In this document: in pieces, positions 18,512-26,997 of the stretch
Layout of the letters: every line of letters starts with the position of its first letter
Numbering within the stretch: the first letter of the stretch is position 1
NCBI GenBank assembly: GCA_035459965.1
Contig: DATHXC010000004.1
Location: 434,001-498,000, forward strand
Source: DATHXC01 sp035459965
Lineage (GTDB): Bacteria > Pseudomonadota > Gammaproteobacteria > Burkholderiales > Methylophilaceae
Length of the DNA: 64,000 bases
Direction of reading: 5' to 3'
Translations under genes and position numbers: made by a program
Notes under the pieces: generated by a model
Databases searched by the model: none
What the model saw: the letters and a program-made list of their open reading frames with translations, nothing else
Told to the model about the DNA's origin: nothing

Positions 18512-19372
18512 ATGAATCCATCAGCAACAATTAAATTGTTTTTACCATTTGGCGATCCCAAAAAAATCAGAACCGCAGAAATCTCAAACTGGTCAGGGAA
18601 AGCTATTGCAGCTCCTAGAACAGACCTTGAGTTATTGTTACCGCGTGAAGAGCTTTCAAAGCCTGGAATATATTTTTTGCTAGGCGTAGATGCTTTGGAT
18701 GGAAGGCCAATGGCTTATATCGGCGAAGCCGAAACAGTGTCCTCTAGGATAAAACAACACAAAAGTAAAGATTTTTGGAGCTCCATAATAGTTTTTGTTA
18801 GCAAAGATGATAATTTAACTAAAGCTCATATACGTTACTTGGAAGGACGTTTGATCGATGGAGCAAATAAAATTGGTAGGTCAAAAGTTGAAAATTTTCA
18901 ATCTAGTGGTGCTAGATTGCCCGAATCGGATCAGCATGAAATGGAAGTTTTTTTAGAGAGAATTACACAGCTTTTGCCAATCCTTGGCTCAGAGCTTTTA
19001 ACTCCCATAATTCAAGTAGATCCGCAAGTTGATCGATCTGAAACTCTTATATGCTTGAAGAAGGGTGCTCGTGCAACTGGTAAGCGGGTTCCAAATGGTT
19101 TTATCGTCTTCGCTGGATCTACGGCTATAGTTCAGGATCGTGAGTCAGCTAAAACTCATGGTCAATGGATACTAGATCTAAGAGAAAAGTTAAAAGAGGA
19201 AAATCTGCTTGTTGAATACGAAGGGTATTATAAATTTATACGAGATGTGGAATTTTCCAGCCCTAGTGCGGCGGCTGGGGTGGTTTTTGGAGGAAATGCA
19301 CCTGGGCCGATTGCATGGAAAAATGCTGCTGGAATTACTTTGAAAGAATTAGAAGAAAGTTCAAATACCTAA
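18512..19372 (+). CDS. GIY-YIG nuclease with DUF4357 domain
   Basis: A 286-residue protein with a GIY-YIG-type region at about residues 50-125 (GIYFLLGV, then AYIGEAE, followed by a conserved Arg and a Glu in YLEGRLID). A C-terminal DUF4357-like domain (about 195-280) ends in FSSPSAAAGVVFGGNAPG with the Trp-Lys pair AWKNAAG. Proteins of this architecture often travel with restriction systems and defence islands; the substrate is unknown. It is the first gene inside the element. Its stop meets the stop of the convergent putative restriction gene with no gap. Confidence 0.85.
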   Translation: MNPSATIKLFLPFGDPKKIRTAEISNWSGKAIAAPRTDLELLLPREELSKPGIYFLLGVDALDGRPMAYIGEAETVSSRIKQHKSKDFWSSIIVFVSKDDNLTKAHIRYLEGRLIDGANKIGRSKVENFQSSGARLPESDQHEMEVFLERITQLLPILGSELLTPIIQVDPQVDRSETLICLKKGARATGKRVPNGFIVFAGSTAIVQDRESAKTHGQWILDLREKLKEENLLVEYEGYYKFIRDVEFSSPSAAAGVVFGGNAPGPIAWKNAAGITLKELEESSNT

Positions 19373-20236
19373 TCAAGTAAGACCTTGATTGAGTTCATCA
19401 TATGCTTTTATCCATTCTTTGATGATAATTGGAAATCTTGCTTCAATTTCTTTACCAATGATTAATTCATCAACATAGCCCATATGGAGCATGTCAACTA
19501 ACCTACATAGATATGACCGCCCCATAATCCACCAAGTAAAAAATGCATCGATGAATAACACATGTTGAATTTTTCTTTGCGCTTCTTGCTCAAGTTCCTC
19601 CAGTTCTAATCCATCTAAAAGAGTTTCATATACCCCATCAGCCACGCGGCTCCCAAAAGTTGTAGTGTAGTAATACTCTTTAATTTCCCATATAGCTATG
19701 GGATTAACTACCTCTGGAAATGCTCCGTCAACCCTTCGGGCCATTGTCCTAAAAGGCATTTTATTATGCGTAATAGTCGTTAATGCTCTTGGATCGAAAT
19801 TGCAAGGTAAGCCTTTAATATTTGCTTCTAGTATCATGTTCACCATTCCTGTTAAGAATGCATATTTTTGTTTTTCACCTGTTTGTTTATTGAATGGTAA
19901 AGGACACTTAGGGTTAAATTTTGAATGAAGCTTCTGGAATAAAATTTCAGCCTCATCCTTGTCCATGAGATTTGGTTTAACAGAATTTTCTAAAATAGCT
20001 GCTCTATATTCAAAATACTCTAGTAAAGTAGCCCCTAGAGTGGTGGCAACCTTATTTTCATCGCAAATATGCAAATAGTTTAAATTTAGTTTTTTATACG
20101 CCTTTATAATTTGGTCAAACGTTGGAATAAGTATTTTCTTTGTTTTTCGATCTGAGTATCCAACTTCTTGGCTTATTGTTCTAACATTGGCCCAGAATAC
20201 CTTTTCCTGTTTTAAAAATTTGATTTCAGCTTTCAA
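19373..20236 (-). CDS. putative type II restriction endonuclease
   Basis: A 287-residue protein of unknown family. It contains DGAFP followed by AIWEIKEYYYTT, an arrangement matching a PD-(D/E)xK catalytic core (Asp, then Glu-x-Lys). The N-terminus has helix-rich basic segments. It overlaps the 3' end of an HTH regulator gene by 11 bp on the same strand, and faces away from a D12-class DNA adenine methyltransferase. That arrangement strongly suggests the nuclease of a type II R-M system. The start codon appears to be a TTG. The recognition sequence is unknown. Confidence 0.6.
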   Translation of the reverse strand: MKAEIKFLKQEKVFWANVRTISQEVGYSDRKTKKILIPTFDQIIKAYKKLNLNYLHICDENKVATTLGATLLEYFEYRAAILENSVKPNLMDKDEAEILFQKLHSKFNPKCPLPFNKQTGEKQKYAFLTGMVNMILEANIKGLPCNFDPRALTTITHNKMPFRTMARRVDGAFPEVVNPIAIWEIKEYYYTTTFGSRVADGVYETLLDGLELEELEQEAQRKIQHVLFIDAFFTWWIMGRSYLCRLVDMLHMGYVDELIIGKEIEARFPIIIKEWIKAYDELNQGLT

Positions 20237-20441
20237 GATATTTTCCTATGAATACCGGCAATGGTACTTCCACAGCATTACAAACTTTTTCTAACTCAAT
20301 GAGATCCAACCGCTGTTCTCCACTCTCATACTTGCTGACATAAGATTGAGAGTGACCTAATTTCTCAGCTAAAAGAGATTGCGTTAAACCAGCATCCAAT
20401 CTCAGTTGCCTTAATAATTTTGTGAGATGATTTTTTTTCAT
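20226..20441 (-). CDS. XRE-family (C-protein-like) regulator of the R-M set
   Basis: A 71-residue helix-turn-helix protein (LRLDAGLTQSLLAEKLGHSQSYVSKYESGEQ; core LAEKLGHSQSYVSKYE). Its size and position, overlapping the putative restriction gene and divergent from the methyltransferase, fit a controller protein that delays nuclease expression. I chose the ATG at 20441; a TTG at 20462 would add seven residues. AT-rich repeats in the divergent promoter could be its operator. Confidence 0.8.
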   Translation of the reverse strand: MKKNHLTKLLRQLRLDAGLTQSLLAEKLGHSQSYVSKYESGEQRLDLIELEKVCNAVEVPLPVFIGKYLES

Positions 20442-20460
20442 TAGAAGTAGGGTATATTCC

Positions 20461-20490
20461 AATATTGAATATTCAAACTTAGAATATTAG
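20461..20490. promoter_or_regulatory. AATATT repeats, candidate C-protein operator
   Basis: The gap between the HTH gene and the methyltransferase contains AATATT, the palindrome GAATATTC, and another GAATATT within 30 bases. Repeated, palindromic boxes in this position fit autoregulatory control by the adjacent HTH protein. No binding data are available. Confidence 0.4.
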
Positions 20491-20514
20491 ACGCTGTATG
20501 AGAAACTTTTAACT

Positions 20515-21417
20515 ATGCTTATAGAAACTTGTAATTTGCCTCAAATCCGCCAAGATAAATTTAATCTATCTGAGCCTATAAAACCCTTATCTTCTCAATT
20601 ATTGAAATGGATAGGAAATAAGCAAAGGCAAGCACCAGATATCATTAATTATTTTCCGAGTAACTTTGGGACCTATTTTGAGCCCTTTCTGGGGAGTGGC
20701 GGAGTTTTGGGTGTACTGAGCCCAGCAAATGCTATAGCTAGCGATACTTTCAAGCCTTTAATTGAGATTTGGTCCCAGCTTCATGCATCCCCAATTTTGT
20801 TAAAACATTGGTACTCTGATCGCTATGAATTAATGCAAGATTTAGGAAAAAAAGAAGCTTACAAAAAAATTCTTGAAAATTACAATCAAAAGCCTAATGG
20901 AGCGGATTTATTATTTTTGTGTCGAGCTTGCTATGGTGGCGTTGTTAGATTTAGGAAGGCCGATGGCCACATGTCAACTCCATGTGGTGTACACAATCCA
21001 ATTTCCCCTGAAAGCTTTTCTACTAGAGTAGATATTTGGTTTGAAAGAACTAAAAATACCAAGTTTGTTCATGGCGATTTTGAACAGATAATGGATCAAG
21101 CATCAGAAGGAGACCTCATTTACTGTGATCCACCATACATAGATAGTCAAACCATCCTTTATGGAGCTCAGTCTTTTTCATTAAAAAGATTGTTTGAAGT
21201 TATTGAACGATGCAAACGACGTGGTGTTTTTGTGGCATTAAGTATTGATGGCACTAAGTTCTCAGGTACAAAACTTTGTGATGTACCAATTCCACCAGGT
21301 GTTTTTGAAGAAGAAGCATTTATCAAAGTTGGACGTTCAATGCTAAAACGATTTCAAATGGACGGTAATAGTTTAGAGTCACATGAGGTTACCGATCGTT
21401 TGTTATTAACTTACTAA
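20515..21417 (+). CDS. DNA adenine methyltransferase (D12 class)
   Basis: A 300-residue N6-adenine methyltransferase of the Dam/DpnII alpha class. The N-terminal KWIGNKQ and FEPFLGSGGV (SAM-binding motif I) and the catalytic DPPY (motif IV, near residue 205) are in the family order, and the length fits. It is transcribed away from the HTH-nuclease pair and presumably protects the host from that nuclease. The target sequence cannot be read from the protein. Confidence 0.93.
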   Translation: MLIETCNLPQIRQDKFNLSEPIKPLSSQLLKWIGNKQRQAPDIINYFPSNFGTYFEPFLGSGGVLGVLSPANAIASDTFKPLIEIWSQLHASPILLKHWYSDRYELMQDLGKKEAYKKILENYNQKPNGADLLFLCRACYGGVVRFRKADGHMSTPCGVHNPISPESFSTRVDIWFERTKNTKFVHGDFEQIMDQASEGDLIYCDPPYIDSQTILYGAQSFSLKRLFEVIERCKRRGVFVALSIDGTKFSGTKLCDVPIPPGVFEEEAFIKVGRSMLKRFQMDGNSLESHEVTDRLLLTY

Positions 21418-21430
21418 CTCTAAACTGAGT

Positions 21431-22378
21431 CTAAACGACTGAATCTTTAGCTATGCTATCGTAATATTTTTGCGTTAGTTCTGATTGCAATAAGTCATCA
21501 TTCAGAAGTTTTAAAAATAAATTTTGGGAGATTTTTGTATTCAAATCAAACATAGTACCAGTAGGATTCAAATGGAATCTCCCCTTCAAAGCCGGATGTT
21601 GATTAGTAAAGGCTAAGATGTGATTGAAAGGTACTATTCCAAGTACGGGAGAATTTTTTGAAGCTCTCAATAGTTTTCTAGCAAATGGGAGCTCATTTAG
21701 CCTACCCACTAGCATATTCATGTTATGAACTAAGTTTGCTTGTTGAATTACCTGTATGGCCGCTTTTGCCCCATTTTGAATAGCTTCCTCAAAACCAAAA
21801 GATCTTTCCAGTAGTTTCAAATCTAGTACGAACAATTCTTTCTCTATTTGAAAAAAGTCAAAAGAGGGAGTTATTTTTAAAATATCTTCCTCAACTTTTT
21901 CAAATCTATTGAGAGCGCCCTTACGACGTAAACTGAATTCCTTATGTCTATTCATAAGGTAAATTGGATATTGATGTTTATACAAAGCAATCTGGGATGT
22001 GTGATTGCCTAAAACAACAATTATTCCGTCAATAGTTGATAAATCATCTGTTTCAAAATTGAAAACGTCAAAATTATTGTTGTTCAAAACAGCAGATAAA
22101 GATTTCAATTTGTCAGGAATTTTGGCGAGATCGTATTCATAAACCACATTATTTCGATCATCCGCTTCAGTGATTTTGAAGAGGGCAAGCTCCTGATTTT
22201 TTACTAAAGTATTTTCAATTGAATTTTTAAATTGATTAGTCAATGATGCTTGGGACGTTTCATCAAGATCCGCTGACTTGATTTCAACCCCTTTGGCAGT
22301 TTTCATCAAAAAATAGATTTCTGCCGTAACATTTTTAGCATTTATTACGTTATTTATACGTTTTAATAATTCCTTCAT
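21431..22378 (-). CDS. kwaB: Kiwa anti-phage protein KwaB (DUF4868)
   Basis: A 315-residue cytoplasmic protein matching the DUF4868/KwaB family in length and pattern: a helical N-terminus, a central strand-rich domain (IDGIIVVLGNHTSQIALYKHQYP; core YKHQYPIYLMNR), and a C-terminal domain with GRFHLNPTG. In Kiwa, KwaB acts with the membrane protein KwaA against phage DNA. The ATG at 22378 overlaps the kwaA stop (TGATG), and the resulting length of 315 fits the family. The assignment rests on recalled family features plus the partner gene. Confidence 0.8.
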   Translation of the reverse strand: MKELLKRINNVINAKNVTAEIYFLMKTAKGVEIKSADLDETSQASLTNQFKNSIENTLVKNQELALFKITEADDRNNVVYEYDLAKIPDKLKSLSAVLNNNNFDVFNFETDDLSTIDGIIVVLGNHTSQIALYKHQYPIYLMNRHKEFSLRRKGALNRFEKVEEDILKITPSFDFFQIEKELFVLDLKLLERSFGFEEAIQNGAKAAIQVIQQANLVHNMNMLVGRLNELPFARKLLRASKNSPVLGIVPFNHILAFTNQHPALKGRFHLNPTGTMFDLNTKISQNLFLKLLNDDLLQSELTQKYYDSIAKDSVV

Positions 22379-22962
22379 CAAACTAATCCCCCGTAATAAA
22401 CTTTTTCATCTAATTCTTGGTATTTGATTGAGTCACCGACTTTAATTTTATCTTGAGTAATTACAATAATATCTTTTACTGATCCTAACCTTGTTTTGAG
22501 ACTAATTTTATATATTCGATACCCCAATATTGCTAGAGTTGGATTAGCATAAAACTTATCTGTCTTAACATACATTATTCCGATAACAATCAGGAGAATA
22601 CCTAACGCTATTAGATAACGCATATCCGTTAAGTTAAAACAAATTAAAGGAATAATATAAGTTGTTAAAAATGTTAAGTGTTCAAAATTTACATCTTCCA
22701 ATGAGCTTATTTCCGCACTAATTTTTTTACTACCCCGAACTAAGAATCTAAATCTTGAATAAAAAAATACCCCAGCAATTAGAAATGCTATCGAAATTAA
22801 AGGAATAACATTGGAAAGTAATAACTTTTTTACCCCAATAAATTCCCAATCATCACCAAAATAAATTGGTACTTTCAGTGTAATCACGATTAATAAGAAA
22901 AATAGAAACCATAGCGAAACTATATAAAGTTCTATTTTTGTCCATAGTCCATTGTTGTTCAT
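22378..22962 (-). CDS. kwaA: Kiwa membrane protein KwaA
   Basis: A 194-residue membrane protein with four hydrophobic segments (about 12-32, 47-67, 92-108, 112-130) and a soluble C-terminal tail of about 60 residues. Size, topology and its position directly upstream of kwaB, with overlapping stop and start, fit KwaA, which senses phage at the membrane. Sequence alone would not identify it; the call depends on the kwaB neighbour. I chose the ATG at 22962 over a GTG two codons upstream. Confidence 0.75.
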   Translation of the reverse strand: MNNNGLWTKIELYIVSLWFLFFLLIVITLKVPIYFGDDWEFIGVKKLLLSNVIPLISIAFLIAGVFFYSRFRFLVRGSKKISAEISSLEDVNFEHLTFLTTYIIPLICFNLTDMRYLIALGILLIVIGIMYVKTDKFYANPTLAILGYRIYKISLKTRLGSVKDIIVITQDKIKVGDSIKYQELDEKVYYGGLV

Positions 22963-23070
22963 AAGCACTCTGTAAGCATTTAATGGGATTGAGTTTAATC
23001 CAAACTTGCAAACTTATACTGATTTTGTTGTATGCAAGCCCGTACAGTTATTGACAGAACTCCAAGGAGA

Positions 23071-24873
23071 TCAAAAGCCACCCCAACTATTAAAATATTC
23101 CCCGTTGGATAGCCCTCTATATCGCGCAGCATCCTCCTGGTTCTGGTCATATATAGATACGTAGCTATTAGGTACGTATCCAATAGCCACCCTCCCATTA
23201 GGAGGGGTACCAATGGGAGGGGTACCAAGAGGGGTATCTATAGTGGGGGTATGGGGTACCCTCCCAATGGGACCCCCGCTAAGAGGGGTTCTTTTCTCAC
23301 GGTACTGGATCACCCATTGATGGATACGGGTAGGAATAGTCAGGGTGCCATATAGGATGCCTATGATTTCTTTTCCAACGGGTTCCAGGTATTGATTCAG
23401 TTTGTCTGTTACCTGCTTGGCAATGGAAATGATGAGGTCTTTGCGTTTCATTGCAGGCCCTCCTAACAATTCAACGAACTCACCCCATTTGCCGTCATTG
23501 GCAGCTTGCCAGATGGATTTAAGTTGTCCGCTTAAGCCATGACCATCCAAACGACGTAATTCACGCCATAGACTCACAGGCGGCCCGCCAATCTGTTGAA
23601 ACTGGCGAATGCCCCAGTGACTCTTCCAGGTCGTCACCCGGTCTGTCATTCCTTTGACTTCTCCACCGTCAATATCGCAATCCAAACCAAAGGCATCAAT
23701 ATTCTTAGCTATGTACTTGGCAATATATCCAGCGGCACTGCCTTTACCTGGATCAATATAAACTGCCTTAAAGCGATATTCGGCTGCACCTGGTTCATTA
23801 GCATCCGCTTTCAGAGAGTACGTCTTCATTATGTCTGTTACAGTTTGCATGTGCCCTTTTGCCATAAAGAGCAATAGGTGCCAATGCGGTGTGCCGTCAT
23901 GCTGTGGTTCGGCAGTACGTAGGCCATAGATAAAGATGCCTTTACGGGCTAGCTTGGCACGCATCCTTGCCCATATCTTCACCAGATAGTCTTGGGCCTC
24001 TTTAGGGGAGGTGCCATCGTATTTTGGATTGGGTTTCCCTGATTTAGCTATGCGGGCATGCATGCGAGATGGGCAAGTAATGGTATAGAACATGCCACTA
24101 TGATTTAGGGATTTGGACAGCTCTTCAAATCCAGCAATGCGGGTCATGATTTCGGCTCGTCGTATCTCTGGATTGGAGACAGATCGATCCGATAAATCCT
24201 GTAAAGAGAATTCCTGACCATCTTCATTGATGGCGATGGTGTTTTCTAAAAATGTCTTGTTCCGACGATATTGCTGTAAGTAGCGGGCGACTGCCTCATC
24301 TGAAGCATACTTACCTTTACGGCTATGCACACGTCCTTTCAAAATGGCCTGGCCTTCGAAATAGCGTTTGTAATGCTTACGGAGAGTACGACGCCACCAG
24401 ACTTCATCACTCAATCGAAACAATGTTCCTGTTACCGATACCGTTACAGCGATTCTTGGCAGATTTAAGTCCTGTAACAGCAAATCACCAAATGGAGACA
24501 GACTAGAATTTCCAGCGAATTTTCTCGGTAACGGTACTGTTACCGTTACAGCGTTTTCTCGTGATGGATTGGGTAATGGTGGATGCATGCCATATTTGCT
24601 ATAGGCAATGTCACATACTGCCTGTACCAGACCTTCATGATGCATGTATGTGGCAATGAACATCCTAAAGCGGTATGCAATCTTGCGGGCGTAGTTAATG
24701 ATCTCGCCATCACTCCGGATGTTTTTAATTTCCTGGCGCATATCGGCGGTCAAGTTATCTCTGAAATAATATTCAGCCAGGGCACTTAAATCCGAGGGAG
24801 CGAAATATTCTGGATCGTGAAGGCGATTGTTAAACACACGGCGTTTCATAAGTTCATGCGATAACAGGCTCAC
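23071..24873 (-). CDS. HUH replication endonuclease (phage gpA family)
   Basis: A 600-residue rolling-circle initiator of the P2 gene-A type. Seen: FYTITCPSRMHAR, the metal-binding HUH motif HWHLLLF near residue 330, and the paired catalytic tyrosines in GYIAKYIAKN near residue 390, followed by the family's typical WGIRQFQQIGGPP. It would nick the element's origin to start single-strand replication. The last about 70 residues are a low-complexity Pro/Gly/Thr tail encoded by a GGGGTACC-type repeat that may itself be the origin. It overlaps the AlpA-like gene by four bases, so the two form an operon. Confidence 0.92.
   Translation of the reverse strand: MSLLSHELMKRRVFNNRLHDPEYFAPSDLSALAEYYFRDNLTADMRQEIKNIRSDGEIINYARKIAYRFRMFIATYMHHEGLVQAVCDIAYSKYGMHPPLPNPSRENAVTVTVPLPRKFAGNSSLSPFGDLLLQDLNLPRIAVTVSVTGTLFRLSDEVWWRRTLRKHYKRYFEGQAILKGRVHSRKGKYASDEAVARYLQQYRRNKTFLENTIAINEDGQEFSLQDLSDRSVSNPEIRRAEIMTRIAGFEELSKSLNHSGMFYTITCPSRMHARIAKSGKPNPKYDGTSPKEAQDYLVKIWARMRAKLARKGIFIYGLRTAEPQHDGTPHWHLLLFMAKGHMQTVTDIMKTYSLKADANEPGAAEYRFKAVYIDPGKGSAAGYIAKYIAKNIDAFGLDCDIDGGEVKGMTDRVTTWKSHWGIRQFQQIGGPPVSLWRELRRLDGHGLSGQLKSIWQAANDGKWGEFVELLGGPAMKRKDLIISIAKQVTDKLNQYLEPVGKEIIGILYGTLTIPTRIHQWVIQYREKRTPLSGGPIGRVPHTPTIDTPLGTPPIGTPPNGRVAIGYVPNSYVSIYDQNQEDAARYRGLSNGEYFNSWGGF
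23191..23290. repeat. GGAGGGGTACCAA iteron-like repeats in rep 3' end
   Basis: GGAGGGGTACCAA occurs at 23201-23213 and 23216-23228 (15-bp period), followed by degenerate copies (GAGGGGTATC, ATGGGGTACC) and inverted CCTCCCA blocks on both sides. It encodes the repetitive tail of Rep, but it is GC-rich in an AT-rich element and forms hairpins, so it is a candidate replication origin or Rep-binding array. Confidence 0.6.
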
Positions 24874-25076
24874 TTTGTTGCACCTGTATCACTGGTACTC
24901 ATACGCACACGCGTGAGGATGTAATCTTCCAAATCCTGTAAGCGATAACGAACGGCACGATCACTGATTTTGATGAACGGGACTTTAGCGCCCGCCCACC
25001 GATCACGTTCTAGGAAGGCTTTGCTTAAGCCTAAGAATGATGCTGCTTGAGTAGTATTGAGTAATTGGGTTTGCAT
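24870..25076 (-). CDS. AlpA-like excisionase/regulator
   Basis: A 68-residue MerR-like helix-turn-helix protein (LLNTTQAASFLGLSKAFLERDR; core TTQAASFLGLSKAFL) with the conserved I-x-x-x-VRY-R-x-x-DLE-x-Y pattern of AlpA/phage regulators. Such proteins commonly activate or assist P4-type integrases and control element replication. It is translationally coupled to rep by a four-base overlap. Repeats upstream may be its binding sites. Confidence 0.88.
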   Translation of the reverse strand: MQTQLLNTTQAASFLGLSKAFLERDRWAGAKVPFIKISDRAVRYRLQDLEDYILTRVRMSTSDTGATK

Positions 25077-25138
25077 ATGACCTCCTTGTTAAGAAGGTCC
25101 CATGCTCAGTCAGAAGATTTCGGGAGCGTTATACCCGG

Positions 25139-25173
25139 GCATTGCACACGTATACGTATGCATTGCAGACGTA
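25139..25173. repeat. 21-bp-spaced GCATTGCANACGTA repeats
   Basis: GCATTGCACACGTA (25139-25152) and GCATTGCAGACGTA (25160-25173) differ by one base and are offset by 21 bp, two helical turns, in the promoter region of the alpA-rep operon. TACGTA-type palindromes lie between them. They are likely operator or regulator sites. Confidence 0.5.
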
Positions 25174-25177
25174 CATA

Positions 25178-26017
25178 TTAATTAACATGCAAATAGCTTT
25201 TAAGCCTTTGCCGTATTTCATCTCGGGAAAGTCCATGATGGGCTTGTTTGTGACAAAGCGGACACAAGGCTACAACATTGTTAATATTGTCATTGCCCCC
25301 TTCAGATAGAGGAATTACATGATGGCTTTCCAGATATATAAGATTGTTATGAGTGATAAATCCGGCGGTATTGCATAGTTCACAATTACCTTTAGCCCTT
25401 AACAAAACTCTTTTTCTAACCAAGGAACTTCTAGGGTAAACACTGGTGCTGGATAATTTTTTCTCTAATGGGCCAGGTTCACTTAGTAAATCAAATTGAT
25501 CAACATAAGGGCTAGGCCTTAAGCCCCTCGAAATAATGCACTCCCCAGTTTTCCAATCATAGAATTTGACTGCCCATTCCACAGTGTCTAGAGTTCGTGT
25601 ATAAACATGTGATGCCTTTGACTCTAAAATCTCAGCGTTTTGCATGTCCCCATCAAGTAATATGACTCGAATTGGAAGTCCCAAATTGGAAGCATGTTGG
25701 AGAGCAACGTCCATTGAAACTGCTCTTTTTTCAACAGTCTTCTTATTCAGTTTCCCCATTTTGTCAGCAAACAATCGTAAATTCAGAGATTGATAAATTT
25801 CACCATTTTCTTCAAGAGTATTGCTGTGCCATAAGTTCAGAACTATTAATGCGTCTTTAATTTCAAATGACCATTCATAACAATATTTAGGATTTGATGC
25901 GGCTTTCTTCAGCCCTCCTTTAAAATTTGCCCAGTCAGAAACATCAATCCCTGCTAGTTGAACCAAATCCATAACTCTATTTTTAGTGGTTGGCTTTAAT
26001 TCATCAAGAGTTGTCAT
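25178..26017 (-). CDS. HNH endonuclease (McrA-like)
   Basis: A 279-residue protein. The N-terminal about 190 residues are an unrecognised domain. The C-terminus (about 205-275) is a complete zinc HNH nuclease with CELC, ESHHVIPLSEGG, a central Asn-rich NINNVVALCPLCH and HKQAHH. In bacteria this layout is typical of modification-dependent restriction nucleases, where the N-terminal domain recognises modified or foreign DNA. The gene follows an unknown gene with a 3-bp gap, which argues for a two-gene unit. Distinct N-terminal specificity is inference. Confidence 0.85.
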   Translation of the reverse strand: MTTLDELKPTTKNRVMDLVQLAGIDVSDWANFKGGLKKAASNPKYCYEWSFEIKDALIVLNLWHSNTLEENGEIYQSLNLRLFADKMGKLNKKTVEKRAVSMDVALQHASNLGLPIRVILLDGDMQNAEILESKASHVYTRTLDTVEWAVKFYDWKTGECIISRGLRPSPYVDQFDLLSEPGPLEKKLSSTSVYPRSSLVRKRVLLRAKGNCELCNTAGFITHNNLIYLESHHVIPLSEGGNDNINNVVALCPLCHKQAHHGLSRDEIRQRLKSYLHVN

Positions 26018-26020
26018 TTT

Positions 26021-26842
26021 TTATTTAGCTTTTAAAGTTTTTTCCAGCTCGATTATTTTTTGTGGCTGCAAGGATTTGCGATGACCTTTGAGGTAGGCCG
26101 ATAAACCTTCAGTCAAAGTTCTTATGGCGTTATAAGGTGCAAGATGGGCTATTTTATCGGGATTTTTCTCGCAATAAATTTGCGCTGCATTACGCATGGA
26201 TTTGAACTTGGCTGATCCCATCATTTGAGCAATTTCTAAAATTGCGGCATTGGTTTTTGCATGGCTGAGATTTGCAGCTGTTTGGTTACGCAGAGAGATT
26301 TTTTCTTGTGCCTGATTGAACATGATTTGAGCGTTATTTAAGCCTTCAGCAATTGTAATGGCTTCTACTGCTTCCAAATACTCTGGTGAACTGCGCCCCA
26401 AATTATTCCATGTCTGCCAGGCTTTATCTTGTGACGCTTGATTAGCACCTTTATGTACAGCCTGGGAAAACAATGCCAGCCCTAATACCGCATATAATTC
26501 ATGCCACTGGAGATTAGATATTCCAGATAGCGGTAAATCCATGTGGTGTTGCTGATAGCGTTTGAGGGCAAATAAAGGGGAAAAGATATTTCCTATGGAT
26601 GCCATCATTAGATACGGTCTATCCACCAGATCAGCATTTTTCTGTACTAGCTGATAGCGTGCAGTACTGACGCTAGTTTCTGAATCTAATCCGTTAATAA
26701 TTTCTAGTATGGACTCTACTTCTGAGTAGGCTCTATGTTTTATCAGCCGACGAGCTCTCAATAATATTTCTACTGAATTCGCATATATGTAATCTGGTGG
26801 ATCACCAGTTAACGGATGGAAATATTCAAAGGTTAAATTCAT
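26021..26842 (-). CDS. uncharacterised element protein, partner of HNH gene
   Basis: A 273-residue, mainly helical, soluble protein that I do not recognise. It has no signal peptide or clear catalytic motif. Tandem helical pairs (for example EVESILEIINGL and LEAVEAITIAEGL) hint at a repeat-type helical fold. It ends three bases before the HNH gene on the same strand, so the two are probably co-expressed. It could be a regulator or a partner of the nuclease, but nothing in the sequence proves this. Composition is AT-rich like the rest of the element. Confidence 0.7.
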   Translation of the reverse strand: MNLTFEYFHPLTGDPPDYIYANSVEILLRARRLIKHRAYSEVESILEIINGLDSETSVSTARYQLVQKNADLVDRPYLMMASIGNIFSPLFALKRYQQHHMDLPLSGISNLQWHELYAVLGLALFSQAVHKGANQASQDKAWQTWNNLGRSSPEYLEAVEAITIAEGLNNAQIMFNQAQEKISLRNQTAANLSHAKTNAAILEIAQMMGSAKFKSMRNAAQIYCEKNPDKIAHLAPYNAIRTLTEGLSAYLKGHRKSLQPQKIIELEKTLKAK

Positions 26843-26997
26843 GTTCTGTCGTCATTTTTATAATAAGTTAACAAGGCCATACCTAATTCTGTGCATAATT
26901 ATCTAAGCCATTCTTGCTCATTAACACAGAAACAATATACTTAAACTACTGTTAAAAATCAGATTAATGTTTCAGGTCATCAGCGGGGACAATAAAA

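Noticed and set aside
22995..23228. A 77-residue minus-strand frame with hydrophobic stretches overlapping the Rep C-terminus
   Set aside because: It lies in another frame of the repeat-rich 3' end of rep, and its hydrophobicity follows from the GC-rich repeat. No ribosome binding site is convincing.
23191..23290. Short spaced repeats considered as a CRISPR array
   Set aside because: Repeat units are only 13 bases with 2-base gaps, they are degenerate and lie inside a coding sequence, and no cas genes are present.
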